From Gammaproteobacteria bacterium HGW-Gammaproteobacteria-15 (GTDB taxonomy: Bacteria; Pseudomonadota; Gammaproteobacteria; Enterobacterales; Alteromonadaceae), in contig PGZF01000002.1 in the NCBI GenBank assembly GCA_002840125.1, forward strand, positions 186,001-250,000: 64,000 nucleotides of DNA, given 5' to 3'. Below, piece by piece: positions 42,974 to 51,500 of the stretch. Under the pieces are notes generated by a model. The model was not told where the DNA came from, did not search any database, and worked only from the letters and a program-made list of their open reading frames with translations. How positions within the stretch are numbered: the stretch's first letter is position 1; every line of letters starts with the position of its first letter. The position numbers were made by a program, and so were the translations under genes.

Positions 42974-44158
42974 ATGGCCCTGTCTCCCATTCGTATCGGT
43001 TATTGCCTGTCTTTGACCGGGCCCCTGGCCGAAAACAGCCGGTCGGCGCAATTAGCGCACCAGATCTGGCGTGACGACGTGAACCGCCGCGGTGGCCTGC
43101 TGGGCCGTCCGGTCGAACTGATCTGCCTCGATGATAAAGGTGACGCCAGCCTTGGTGCGCCGTTATACAGTCGCCTGATGGACGACGAAGGCGTAGATGT
43201 TGTTATCGGAGGCTACGGCACCAACAGCCTGCTGTCGGCGATGCCTGAGATTATCGCGAGGAAGCGATTCTTTGTCGGGCTGATGGGATTAGGCGCGAAT
43301 AACGAACTGAATTATCAAAATTATTTCGCCATGATCCCGACCGGGCCGAACCCCAATGTCGCCCTGACCGAAGGTTTTTTTGAAACCGCTGCGCGACAAG
43401 CTCCCCGCCCAAAGACCGTCGCACTCTTGTCGGCGGATGCGGTGTTCTCACGCAATCCGGTGCTGGGTGCCCATGACAATGCGGTGAAATACGGGCTGAA
43501 GGTGGTCTACGAAGCGACCTATCCGCTTAGCACCACAGACTTTATTCCCTATCTTGACGCAGTGGCGCAAAGCGGATGTGACCTGCTGTTTCTTTGCTCC
43601 TACCTCCAGGATTCGATTGACCTTGTGCGGGCGATTCAGGAACACCCATACAAACCCAAAATGGTCGGCGCGGCCATGATAGGGCCGCAGAGTGCGCAAG
43701 TTAAAAAGGCGCTCGGTCACCTGCTTAACGGTATTGTGAATTATGAATACTGGGTGCCTGCACCTTCGATGGCGTTTGACGGGGTGGCGGAGCTGATGGC
43801 GTCCTATAAACAGCGCAGCGCCGATACAGATGTGGATGCATTGGGACACTACATGGCGCCGTTAGCTTATGCTCAGATGCAGGTGGTAGCAGAGGCGATC
43901 GAAAAGACGCAAAGCCTTGACGACCAGATCTTGTCCGACTTCACCCGCAGCGGGACATTTTCGACAGTGATGGGAAATGTGACCTTTGGTAAGCTGGGCG
44001 AATGGCAAAGCCCCCGCGTGCTTCAAGTACAATTTCAGGGCATCAGCGGCGACGATCTGGACCAGTACCGCAACGGATCGCGGCAGATTGTGGTTTCCCC
44101 GGTAGACAAAGCATCGGGCACGCTGATCTATCCTTTTGAGAAAGCGCGCCTTTCCTGA
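42974..44158 (+). CDS. Branched-chain amino acid/amide-type solute-binding protein without signal peptide
   Basis: A 394-residue type I periplasmic-binding-protein fold: IRIGYCLSLTGPLAENSRS, VNRRGGLLGRPVELICLDDKGD, VDVVIGGYGTNSLLSAMPEI and a C-terminal Peripla_BP_6 lobe. Unlike true ABC binding proteins, it begins directly with the first beta strand and has no signal peptide, and no permease or ATPase gene is near. It may sense a ligand in the cytoplasm, or the export signal may have been lost in transfer. High G+C points to an alphaproteobacterial or betaproteobacterial source. Confidence 0.82.
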   Translation: MALSPIRIGYCLSLTGPLAENSRSAQLAHQIWRDDVNRRGGLLGRPVELICLDDKGDASLGAPLYSRLMDDEGVDVVIGGYGTNSLLSAMPEIIARKRFFVGLMGLGANNELNYQNYFAMIPTGPNPNVALTEGFFETAARQAPRPKTVALLSADAVFSRNPVLGAHDNAVKYGLKVVYEATYPLSTTDFIPYLDAVAQSGCDLLFLCSYLQDSIDLVRAIQEHPYKPKMVGAAMIGPQSAQVKKALGHLLNGIVNYEYWVPAPSMAFDGVAELMASYKQRSADTDVDALGHYMAPLAYAQMQVVAEAIEKTQSLDDQILSDFTRSGTFSTVMGNVTFGKLGEWQSPRVLQVQFQGISGDDLDQYRNGSRQIVVSPVDKASGTLIYPFEKARLS

Positions 44159-44266
44159 CAAGCAGGAGCGCCGGATAAGTTGGAAGAAATAGAATACGAA
44201 AATAGTATCGCTTTCTCCGGCAAAGGACTGTACCTGCTTAACAATGAAATTAATATTGATATTTTT

Positions 44267-44280
44267 AGATATAGCGATAT
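44267..44280. promoter_or_regulatory. ArsR-type operator core, module 3
   Basis: AGATATAGCGATAT differs from the core at 42091 by one base and again ends 10 nt before the ATG (44291) of an arsR copy. Confidence 0.7.
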
Positions 44281-44290
44281 AATGATGCGC

Positions 44291-44527
44291 ATGAACATAA
44301 CAGAAGCATTTAAAGCTTTAGCTAATCCAACACGATTAGCAATACTGCAAAACCTTCGCGAGCCGGAAAGGCATTTTCTGCCTCAGGATAAAGGTGATGT
44401 GACTATGGATGGTGTGTGTGTCGGTAGCATCCAGGAAGGCGTTGGTTTGAGCTTCTTGGTAAAGAGTTGTGAGGCAGCTCTTTTTTTGAGCTGTAAAAAT
44501 CTATATATATCGATATATAAATATTAA
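44291..44527 (+). pseudogene. ArsR regulator with internal 121-bp deletion and frameshift
   Basis: The first 56 residues (MNITEAFKALANPTRLAIL to GVGLS) match the intact ArsR at 42115 closely. Then the sequence jumps from the first TTGAGC to the second TTGAGC of the intact gene (42271 and 42392), which removes 121 bp including the recognition helix and shifts the frame. The terminator sequence is retained but is now read through, giving a nonsense tail to 44527. The product cannot bind DNA. Operator and downstream operon remain. Confidence 0.88.
44504..44519. promoter_or_regulatory. Perfect 16-bp palindrome TATATATCGATATATA
   Basis: It lies 36 bp before the ABM monooxygenase start, after the broken ArsR. 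It has the same CGATAT theme as the ArsR operators and matches the position of the second inverted repeat in module 1 (38068-38097). Confidence 0.7.
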
Positions 44528-44555
44528 TTACGTTAATGGTTTGGAGGAATTATCA

Positions 44556-44867
44556 ATGGTTATAGAAATTGCCCGTTTTCACGTCGCACCTGAACAACAA
44601 AAAGGCTTCTTTGAGGCTTTTGCTGAGGTAAAAGCCTATGTTGAACAAGCTGAAGGTTATCAATCGCACATCATTAGTCAGGAGATTGAAGATCCGTCTC
44701 GTATCAGTTTACTGGTGCAATGGCGCAGCTACGAAGATCATGTAGAGCTGTTTGAACCCAGTGCCGCGCATGAGACTTTTATTAATGCGCTGGTACCGTT
44801 CTTTACCGGAGAAGTGGAGGTTTTTCACTTCAATACTGAACCCGCATCAATTGGAGGTGCAAAATGA
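44556..44867 (+). CDS. ABM-fold (antibiotic biosynthesis) monooxygenase
   Basis: A 103-residue protein; ATG at 44556 has GGAGGAA upstream. The single ferredoxin-like ABM domain shows [42 protein letters not shown] and [13 protein letters not shown]. Related YgiN-like enzymes oxidise quinols or dissipate quinone stress. It overlaps the following oxidoreductase gene by the ATGA at 44864-44867, so the two proteins are translationally coupled, and a quinol/quinone cycle between them is plausible. Confidence 0.87.
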   Translation: MVIEIARFHVAPEQQKGFFEAFAEVKAYVEQAEGYQSHIISQEIEDPSRISLLVQWRSYEDHVELFEPSAAHETFINALVPFFTGEVEVFHFNTEPASIGGAK

Positions 44868-45868
44868 AAGCCGTAGGTTTCTCAACATATCTTCCTGCTG
44901 ATCAGCAGGATGCGCTGGTTGCCTTTGATACGCCAAAACCCACACCTGGCCCGCGTGATCTGTTGGTGGCAGTGAAAGCCGTATCAATTAATCCGGTTGA
45001 CACTAAGGTCCGTCGTAACGGTGCGCCGGCGTCTGGCCATCGCATTCTTGGTTATGATGCATCCGGTGTTGTCGAAGCTGTCGGTGCTGAGGTGACGCTG
45101 TTTCAACCCGGCGACGAGGTGTTTTACGCCGGAGACATTAGCCGGCCGGGGACAAATGCCGAGTTTCATCTGGTGGATGAGCGGATAGTTGGCCCTAAGC
45201 CTAAGAGCCTTTCGTTTGAAGAGGCAGCATCTCTGCCTTTGACCAGCATAACGGCTTGGGAGTTATTGTTTGACAGTTTCAAAATAGCCGAGGGCGGCGG
45301 GGAAGGTGAGAGCCTGCTGGTGGTTGGCGGTGCAGGCGGTGTTGGCTCTGCGCTGATCCAACTGGCAAAGAAATTGACCAAACTGCATATCATCGCCACC
45401 GCCTCAAGACCTGAAACACAACAATGGTGCTTAGATATGGGGGCCGATGCAGTCATTGATCATAACCGTTCTCTTAAAGAGCAACTGGTACAGCTTGGTA
45501 AAACGCCAAAGTATGCGGCAGCCATCACACGCTCAGATTTACATTTTGAGCCTTTAGTTGAGTTGCTGCCAGCCAGGGGGCAAATCGCCATGATTGACGA
45601 CCCAGGCGTATTGGATATCTCGAAAATGAAACTGAAATCACTGAGTTTTCATTGGGAATTTATGTTTACGCGGTCTATGTTCCAAACCGAAGACATGATT
45701 AAACAACACGAATTGTTAAAAAGGGTCAGCGAACTGGTGGACGCCGGGGAACTAACACCTACCGTGAGTGAAGTACTGGGGCCGATGAGCGCTGAAAGTA
45801 TCAGAAAAGGACATCAGCTGCTGGAAGCAGGTAAGACGATAGGTAAGGTCGTGTTATCGGGCTTTTAG
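44864..45868 (+). CDS. Zinc-type alcohol dehydrogenase-like protein (quinone oxidoreductase group)
   Basis: A 334-residue MDR protein with [17 protein letters not shown], the [16 protein letters not shown] segment and a Rossmann motif [21 protein letters not shown]. It belongs to the ZADH/YfmJ-like zinc-binding family named by homology but lacks clear zinc ligands. The partial duplicate at 46478-46585 corresponds to its residues ~225-285. It is second in the operon behind the module-3 operator. Confidence 0.88.
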   Translation: MKAVGFSTYLPADQQDALVAFDTPKPTPGPRDLLVAVKAVSINPVDTKVRRNGAPASGHRILGYDASGVVEAVGAEVTLFQPGDEVFYAGDISRPGTNAEFHLVDERIVGPKPKSLSFEEAASLPLTSITAWELLFDSFKIAEGGGEGESLLVVGGAGGVGSALIQLAKKLTKLHIIATASRPETQQWCLDMGADAVIDHNRSLKEQLVQLGKTPKYAAAITRSDLHFEPLVELLPARGQIAMIDDPGVLDISKMKLKSLSFHWEFMFTRSMFQTEDMIKQHELLKRVSELVDAGELTPTVSEVLGPMSAESIRKGHQLLEAGKTIGKVVLSGF

Positions 45869-45904
45869 CTCTGAAAATGTATTGTCTCCTGATAATACCT
45901 GATT

Positions 45905-45930
45905 AAGCGGACATATTTTTTTGTCCGCTT
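45905..45930 (+). terminator. Hairpin after the ABM-oxidoreductase operon
   Basis: AAGCGGACA (45905-45913) and TGTCCGCTT (45922-45930) pair perfectly over 9 bp; the T-run lies in the loop, not after the stem, so efficiency is uncertain. Confidence 0.55.
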
Positions 45931-46021
45931 CAAGTCTGTTTGCCTGAGCATTCGACGATAGTCAACTTTCTGAATAAACGAATGTTAGGATCCATTTATT
46001 CAAATTTGTTAGTGTCTCAAT

Positions 46022-46468
46022 GTGTCTTATATTGAAAATATGAAAATACATAAAACAGATCTCTATAAAGCCGAACTGAAGCTGCTCTCATCTGCAGTCA
46101 GGGAACTTCATGCTGCACTGATAAATGATGCTAAAGCCGATTATTTTAAAGATGACCCCGAGGCTACAGTGAGTCCATTGGAGATGCTGAAAATTATTTC
46201 TGACGACCCGCACTTCGAATGGTTGAGATCGCTGTCATATTTCCTCATTCGGCTGGATGAAGCAAGAATATCAAGAGAGCCTATTGAGGCAGAAGATGTT
46301 AGTGCATTCACAGAAAGTTTAGAGAAATTGATCGGTCCTGCACCTGCGCAGAATATCGATTTCAGACAGCAGTATATCGATGCTTTGCATCGGGACCCTA
46401 AAGTTGCCACCAGCCATGGCCAGGTAAAAATGGCTTTATTGGCGCTGGCAACTGCACAAAAGCAGTAA
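46022..46468 (+). CDS. Uncharacterised small helical protein
   Basis: A 148-residue protein (142 if started at ATG 46040 instead of GTG 46022; neither has a good ribosome site). It is mostly helical and acidic: MKIHKTDLYKAELKLLSSAV, SDDPHFEWLRSLSYFLIRLDEAR and AEDVSAFTESLEKLIGPAP. No signal peptide or membrane helix is seen. I do not recognise the family. It stands between an oxidoreductase gene and a decayed piece of the same oxidoreductase, so it was probably carried in by a tandem duplication. Coding status is supported by codon pattern and by the complete, well-behaved amino-acid composition. Confidence 0.6.
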   Translation: MSYIENMKIHKTDLYKAELKLLSSAVRELHAALINDAKADYFKDDPEATVSPLEMLKIISDDPHFEWLRSLSYFLIRLDEARISREPIEAEDVSAFTESLEKLIGPAPAQNIDFRQQYIDALHRDPKVATSHGQVKMALLALATAQKQ

Positions 46469-46477
46469 AAATTAGCG

Positions 46478-46585
46478 ACATTTGAACCTGCGATGATTGA
46501 CGCCCCGGGTTCATTGGGAATTTATGTTTACGCGGTCAACGTTTCAAACTGAAGACATGGCGAAACAGCACGCTTTATTAACAAG
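46478..46585 (+). pseudogene. Decayed fragment of an MDR oxidoreductase gene
   Basis: The DNA follows the 3' part of the gene at 44864 (from about 45537 to 45725) with two internal deletions: CATTTGAACCTGC, then ATGATTGACG, then TTCATTGGGAATTTATG and TTTACGCGGTC are shared almost exactly. The frame is broken. It is what remains of a second oxidoreductase copy after the hypothetical gene. Confidence 0.8.
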
Positions 46586-46622
46586 ACCGCGTCTCTGTGC
46601 ATGATGGTAATTGGAGGGCAGT

Positions 46623-47567
46623 ATGAGCTTTCAGGCAATCAATAACGCCTATAGCGAAACATTTAAGCCGGGGTGTCTTAGCCTGGGTATTTTCGTTCCG
46701 ATTGAAAACCATGCTTATAATGCAGTCCCGACAATGCAGCATCATTTACAGCGGGTGCAATTGGCGGAAGAATTGGGCTTCAGCGCGGTATGGCTGCGCG
46801 ACGTGCCGTTTAACGTCCCGACGTTTGGTGACGCATGGCAAATATTCGATCCTTTCGTATATCTGGGATATTTGGCGGGAAATACCAGCCGGATTGCACT
46901 TGGCGTGTCAAGTATCGTCTTGCCGCTGCGACACCCAGCCCACGTGGCCAAGTCTGCTGCCAGTGCCGATGTTCTGTCGGGTGGGCGCATATTATTGGGC
47001 GTCGCGTCCGGTGATCGTCCGGAAGAATACCCTGCATTTAACCTTCCGTTTGAGAGTCGCGGAGAAAGCTTTCGCTTAAGCATTGATTATATTCGCGATT
47101 CCTGGGGCAACAAGCCGGGCTTCACTAACGCGTTTGGTAGCCCTGGCAGCGGCATCGACCTTATCCCCAAGCCAGCCTCGGGGAAGTTGCCACTATTGAT
47201 TACTGGCTCCAGTCGGCAGAGCCCTGATTGGCTTGCCCGCAACGGCGATGGCTGGATGACATACCCGCGACGCATTGATGCCCAGGCGGCTATTATCGCC
47301 GACTGGCGTACGCGAATGAACGAAGCCGGCATTGCAGATAAGCCGGCAATGCAGTCGCTTTATATAGACCTGCTGGACGATCCCCATGCTGCGCCTCGCC
47401 CGATACACCTGGGGTTTAGCTCTGGTGTTAATGGTCTGCGTTCTTATTTGAAGGAACTTCAGCATATTGGCATAAACCATGTGGCATTTAATCTTCGCTT
47501 TAACAAGGCCGACATTGAGTTGACTTTGAAACGACTGGCGAAAGAAATTTTACCTGATTTCAACTGA
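46623..47567 (+). CDS. LLM-class (luciferase-like) flavin-dependent oxidoreductase
   Basis: A 314-residue protein; ATG at 46623 is preceded by GGAGG. The bacterial luciferase-like TIM barrel is seen in LGIFVPIENHAYNAVP, AEELGFSAVWLRDVPFN, RIALGVSSIVLPLRHPAHVAKSAASADVLSGGR and GVASGDRPEEYPAF. It fits the group of stand-alone LLM oxidoreductases of the Bacillus-type family (BA3436-like), which use FMN supplied by a reductase. Substrate unknown. A strong operator-like repeat follows its stop codon and belongs to the pirin gene. Confidence 0.9.
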   Translation: MSFQAINNAYSETFKPGCLSLGIFVPIENHAYNAVPTMQHHLQRVQLAEELGFSAVWLRDVPFNVPTFGDAWQIFDPFVYLGYLAGNTSRIALGVSSIVLPLRHPAHVAKSAASADVLSGGRILLGVASGDRPEEYPAFNLPFESRGESFRLSIDYIRDSWGNKPGFTNAFGSPGSGIDLIPKPASGKLPLLITGSSRQSPDWLARNGDGWMTYPRRIDAQAAIIADWRTRMNEAGIADKPAMQSLYIDLLDDPHAAPRPIHLGFSSGVNGLRSYLKELQHIGINHVAFNLRFNKADIELTLKRLAKEILPDFN

Positions 47568-47575
47568 GTAAGGTC

Positions 47576-47601
47576 TAAACCTATGCCTATGTATAGGTTT
47601 A
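47576..47601. promoter_or_regulatory. 26-bp operator candidate TAAACCTAT-N8-ATAGGTTTA upstream of pirin
   Basis: Perfect 9-bp arms at 47576-47584 and 47593-47601. The centre is GCCTATGT, and the 17-bp string TATGCCTATGTATAGGT recurs exactly at 59549-59565; a degenerate version lies at 51535-51557, upstream of AraC. In two cases the distance to the next start codon is about 210-225 bp. Confidence 0.6.
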
Positions 47602-47811
47602 CTTAGCAACCAAGTTTAGTAAATTGAATACCTGTGCTTTCTAAGGCTTACTGGCTGCATGATGCCAAACCATAGTAACTTTTTTGACAAGTTAACCAGT
47701 GCAGCTGATTGAAATGAGTTTCAATGCCATGGCACCAAAATAGCAGCTTAATGGGCGTAACCTGGGAGCAGGTTCCTGTTAAGTCGTCACCGTAAATAAG
47801 AGGTAAACGCT
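47602..47811. promoter_or_regulatory. Pirin upstream region with further short inverted repeats
   Basis: TTGAAA-TGAG-TTTCAA (47709-47724) and AACCTG-GGAG-CAGGTT (47759-47774) are perfect 6-bp inverted repeats in the 210 bp before the pirin start. No gene is seen here. Confidence 0.45.
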
Positions 47812-48732
47812 ATGAGTATTCAACAACTAGAACTTGAAGCACGATGTCAGGCAGTGGATAGCTGTGATGCCATTGAGCTTGTTATACACCCCAAGCCAAA
47901 AGATTTAGGTGGTTTCACTGTCAACCGCTGCCTACCTGTGATGGAAAAGCGCAGCGTAGGGCCGTGGATTTTTTTTGATGAGATGGGGCCGGCAATCTTC
48001 CAGGCAGGGGCAGGCATTAATGTTCGGCCTCATCCTCATGTAAATTTAGCGACAGTTACCTACTTATTTGCAGGTGAAGTATTACATCGGGATTCCTTGG
48101 GTACTTTTAAGACGATAACGCCGGGTGCAGTTAACCTGATGGTTGCAGGCAAAGGTATTGTGCATTCTGAGCGGGAAGCTGTTGAGATAACACAGCGGGA
48201 GCGGGTGCTTCATGGCTTGCAATTGTGGATGGCGTTACCCGAAGCGTTAGAGGAAACAGACCCGGAATTTCACCATTACCCAGCTGAAAAGATACCTTCT
48301 GTCGCAGTAAATGGCGTACCTGTCAGAGTTCTTATTGGCCGCGCATACGGAGTGGCCTCCCCGGTAAAAGAGTTTTACAGAACCTTGTATTTAGAAGCGC
48401 AGCTTCTTCCTGGTCAGACACTTGAACTGCCTAATGAGACTGAGCGGGGAGTGTATATAGCAAGTGGTGAGTTAAGAATAAAAGAGCGTCAATATTCTGA
48501 AAAGCAGATGATTGTCCTGTCTGATGCTGATGGCGTTACAGTCACCGCTATCACACCAACAACCATCGTGCTGATCGGTGGCGAGAAAATATCAACGCGC
48601 TATATGGAATGGAATTTCGTATCCAGTCGTAAAGAACGCATTGAGCAGGCAAAGCGTGACTGGGTCGAAGGAAAGTTCCAAAAAGTACCCGGTGACGAAG
48701 ACGAATTTATTCCCTTACCAGGAGTAAACTAA
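47812..48732 (+). CDS. Pirin family protein
   Basis: A 306-residue bicupin. The pirin core has WIFFDEMGP, the metal-binding RPHPHVNLATVTYLFAGEVLHRDS (two His) and VHSEREAVE (His and Glu), then a C-terminal cupin. AGAGG lies before ATG 47812. Bacterial pirins bind iron and some act as quercetin dioxygenases or oxidative-stress factors. It overlaps the OsmC gene by one base (TAATG), so they are translationally coupled. Confidence 0.92.
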   Translation: MSIQQLELEARCQAVDSCDAIELVIHPKPKDLGGFTVNRCLPVMEKRSVGPWIFFDEMGPAIFQAGAGINVRPHPHVNLATVTYLFAGEVLHRDSLGTFKTITPGAVNLMVAGKGIVHSEREAVEITQRERVLHGLQLWMALPEALEETDPEFHHYPAEKIPSVAVNGVPVRVLIGRAYGVASPVKEFYRTLYLEAQLLPGQTLELPNETERGVYIASGELRIKERQYSEKQMIVLSDADGVTVTAITPTTIVLIGGEKISTRYMEWNFVSSRKERIEQAKRDWVEGKFQKVPGDEDEFIPLPGVN

Positions 48733-49130
48733 TGGGTATTGAGCTTAGAAAAAGTGATAGCGGAACGTTCCGTCAAACTATTCGGATCAGACAACATACC
48801 CTCTACGCTGACATTGCAGAGTCTATTGGCGGCAACGACACTGCGCCTGATCCTCATGATCTATACGACGCCTCTTTAGCTGCATGTAAAGCAATCACGG
48901 TAATGATGTATGCGAAAAATAAAAATATTCCATTGGAGTATGTTGATCTTGACCTCGAACGTGACGCAGCTCAAGAAGCAAAAGGGCTATATATCCTCAA
49001 GGTTAAGCTGAAATTCTTTGGCAAACTAACTGAGCAAGATAAGCAAAAACTTGCTGAAATTGCAGGTAAATGCCCGATCCATAAATTGATGATGCATAGT
49101 GAGACCCAGATTATTACTGAAGTAATCTGA
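48732..49130 (+). CDS. OsmC/Ohr family peroxiredoxin-like protein
   Basis: A 132-residue OsmC fold with the two redox cysteines in SLAACKAITVMMYAKNK and AGKCPIHKLM, the usual peroxidatic/resolving pair. It reduces organic hydroperoxides in studied members. Coupled to pirin by TAATG. A strong bidirectional terminator separates it from the convergent receptor gene. Confidence 0.92.
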   Translation: MGIELRKSDSGTFRQTIRIRQHTLYADIAESIGGNDTAPDPHDLYDASLAACKAITVMMYAKNKNIPLEYVDLDLERDAAQEAKGLYILKVKLKFFGKLTEQDKQKLAEIAGKCPIHKLMMHSETQIITEVI

Positions 49131-49162
49131 GTATGGAGATAAAAGCCTGGGTTCTTGCTGTT

Positions 49163-49198
49163 GCCAGATCGCGATGGCTTAGACCATCACGATCTGGC
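49163..49198. terminator. Bidirectional terminator between osmC and the zinc receptor gene
   Basis: GCCAGATCGCGATGG (49163-49177) and CCATCACGATCTGGC (49184-49198) form a 15-bp stem with one mismatch, followed by TAATTTTAG. Confidence 0.85.
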
Positions 49199-49203
49199 TA
49201 ATT

Positions 49204-51474
49204 TTAGAATTGGTAGCGCATTCCCAGAGCGATGTTGCGCCCACGCAGTGGCGACTGGTCTTTCACGAACGATGTATGTGCGAACGCCAGCTCGTTAAGC
49301 AGATTTGTGCCACGTACATAGAGCTCCATGTCTTTCGCACCCCCCAGATCAAAGCGATATGCGAGTGTCGCGTTGAGCATGTCGTAGCCCGATGTCTGCG
49401 TTTCGTAGGATGCGAACTTGTCCTGCGTGAACGTATGATAATATTCAACATCGCCCGACACCGCTCCGGCGGTGAATTCGTAGCGAGTTCCTAGTCTGCC
49501 GGCCGGAATGCGCGGCATATTGTCGTTCTCGTTCTTTAATTCGGCATCAACATAGTCACCGAACACTATCAGACGTGATACCGGGCTGAACCGATAGCTT
49601 ACTTGTCCATCGATCCCGGCGAAACGCGCATCGGTGGCAGTATAAACCAGGAAAGTTTGCTGAAACCCGGTTGCGTTATCGATGTCGACCAAACGTGCAA
49701 AAACATAGTCATCAACATTCTGATAAAATACACCAACCTCGAACTCGAGCGGCCCGTCCACTTTACGTAGCGTCAGGTCAATAGAATTTGTTTTTTCAAT
49801 AACATCATTTCTGCGTGCAGGAAGACTTGATGAACGGAAGAATGCTGTAAGCCCGAGTTCATAGCTATTCGTCGCCAGATTGTTACCGGCGGCGTAAAGC
49901 TCCCGGATATTGGGTGTCCGTTCGGTTCTGCTAAGGGTTAGCGCGGCTGAATAGCCACCGTCAATATTCCAGGTGCCGCTGATGGAGGCGGAAAATGGCG
50001 CCTCTTTATAAGGAAGATTAACCCTGTTGTGGGACTCGATTTGTTGCTCATGAAGGATTTCTTGCCAATTTGGTCCATAGAACTCTTCGTACCATTCCAC
50101 AGTATCTGGTGGGAGGTCATCTAAAGCATAGTTCGGAAACGGTATAGTGGTGTTGCGCCAATCCTTTCGTGCGGCGAGTTCGATGTCGAATGCGCCAAAT
50201 GCGCGGCGCTCATTAAGAAAAATCCCGACATTCTCTGTATGGTAAGAAATGCTATTCTCTGCTCCCTGATGCATCCTGATGTTGTCCAGCCCACCGAATT
50301 TACCGTCGGTATATTGAGCACCCAGCGTACCGGTAAAACCGAACAATGGCTTGTGGGTCAGTTCCAGGCGGCTGTCATAGACCTCGTTAGTGAATTGTGC
50401 GAATAGTGATGTACCATCAATTTCGTCATGTTGGTAGTCGGTGTAGGAGCTTCTGATCCTGACATTTTCAAAGCCGGGCAAAAGATCGACAAAATCTCCA
50501 CGGATATCAACCCGGTCGCTTTGCAGATTAATATAGGCGGTGTCGCTGTCGGGTGAACCGAAGGGATCGTCAAATTCGTCATGCGCTTCGCAATGCAGGC
50601 TGGTGCCATGTGGATGACAAACGCCGTTCGCATGAGTGTGACCGGGTAAGCCATATTCACTCTTCACCTGAGAATATGCAGCACCGATATAGCCCCTGGA
50701 TGTGATCCATGAGCCGCCAATACTGTAGCTGGAGCTTTCAGCGAGGGAGTCATGAAGCCTGTTCGAACCAAACGAGTTTGGTACGGCATAATCCCCGGCG
50801 TGGCGTCTTGCACCTTCGGCATGGACCGCGAACTGCCCGCTACCTGCAGTGACGCGACCGACGGTAGTTTTCTCTTCATCTCCGCTGCCGTAACGTACCT
50901 CCATCGCCCCCGTGAGATTACCCTCGGGTAGTGCCTTTGGCACCTTACTATCGATCAGGTTGATTGCACCATTGAGGGCATTGCCGCCATATCTGGTAGC
51001 CGCGGGCCCTCGCAGAATTTCGATTGCGTCGAGCAGTAAGGGATCTGTCGTAATAGCATGGTCCGGAGAGACAGAGGATACATCGAACAGATTTGCGCCA
51101 TCTGACAAAATCTCGATGCGCGGCACCGTCTGCCCTCGTATGACCGGACGCGAGGCACCGCCGCCGAAGTTATCCAGGTGAATGCCCGGAAGACCTGCCA
51201 GCGTTTCACCCAGCCCTCCCTGGCGGCGATGTACAAGTTCCTCCCCCGACAGAACCTGAATGGGTAAAGCCGACGGGACTGCCGGCGTGCTGAGCGAGCG
51301 GGCGGTAACTACGATCACTTCCACTTTTTCGCTTTTTTCTGATTCATTATTTTCGGCAGGTATCTCCTGCGCTATCGTGTGAGCGGGTAACATAACTATC
51401 ATTGATACTATTGATAGAACGCTTAGCTTCTCTTTAGTTTGATTGGTAAACCTTTTCATGCAATTCGGATCCAT
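49204..51474 (-). CDS. znuD: TonB-dependent zinc receptor, ZnuD-like
   Basis: A 756-residue outer-membrane receptor with an N-terminal signal (ending HTIAQE), plug domain (IQVLSGEELVHRRQGGLGET, GGASRPVIRGQTVPRIEIL, LRGPAATRYGGNALNGAIN) and barrel ending NIALGMRYQF. A His-rich outer loop, GLPGHTHANGVCHPHG then HCEAHDEFDDP, is the hallmark of ZnuD zinc importers. A perfect Zur-box core lies 27 bp upstream of ATG 51474, which has AGGTG as ribosome site (ATG 51459 is an alternative). Zinc import under Zur control is thus well supported. Confidence 0.88.
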   Translation of the reverse strand: MDPNCMKRFTNQTKEKLSVLSIVSMIVMLPAHTIAQEIPAENNESEKSEKVEVIVVTARSLSTPAVPSALPIQVLSGEELVHRRQGGLGETLAGLPGIHLDNFGGGASRPVIRGQTVPRIEILSDGANLFDVSSVSPDHAITTDPLLLDAIEILRGPAATRYGGNALNGAINLIDSKVPKALPEGNLTGAMEVRYGSGDEEKTTVGRVTAGSGQFAVHAEGARRHAGDYAVPNSFGSNRLHDSLAESSSYSIGGSWITSRGYIGAAYSQVKSEYGLPGHTHANGVCHPHGTSLHCEAHDEFDDPFGSPDSDTAYINLQSDRVDIRGDFVDLLPGFENVRIRSSYTDYQHDEIDGTSLFAQFTNEVYDSRLELTHKPLFGFTGTLGAQYTDGKFGGLDNIRMHQGAENSISYHTENVGIFLNERRAFGAFDIELAARKDWRNTTIPFPNYALDDLPPDTVEWYEEFYGPNWQEILHEQQIESHNRVNLPYKEAPFSASISGTWNIDGGYSAALTLSRTERTPNIRELYAAGNNLATNSYELGLTAFFRSSSLPARRNDVIEKTNSIDLTLRKVDGPLEFEVGVFYQNVDDYVFARLVDIDNATGFQQTFLVYTATDARFAGIDGQVSYRFSPVSRLIVFGDYVDAELKNENDNMPRIPAGRLGTRYEFTAGAVSGDVEYYHTFTQDKFASYETQTSGYDMLNATLAYRFDLGGAKDMELYVRGTNLLNELAFAHTSFVKDQSPLRGRNIALGMRYQF

Positions 51475-51500
51475 AATCTACACCTATAACCAAAATGGTT

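Noticed and set aside
44180..44290. 37-codon N-terminal extension of the broken arsR
   Set aside because: It spans the operator core and has no counterpart in the intact copy.
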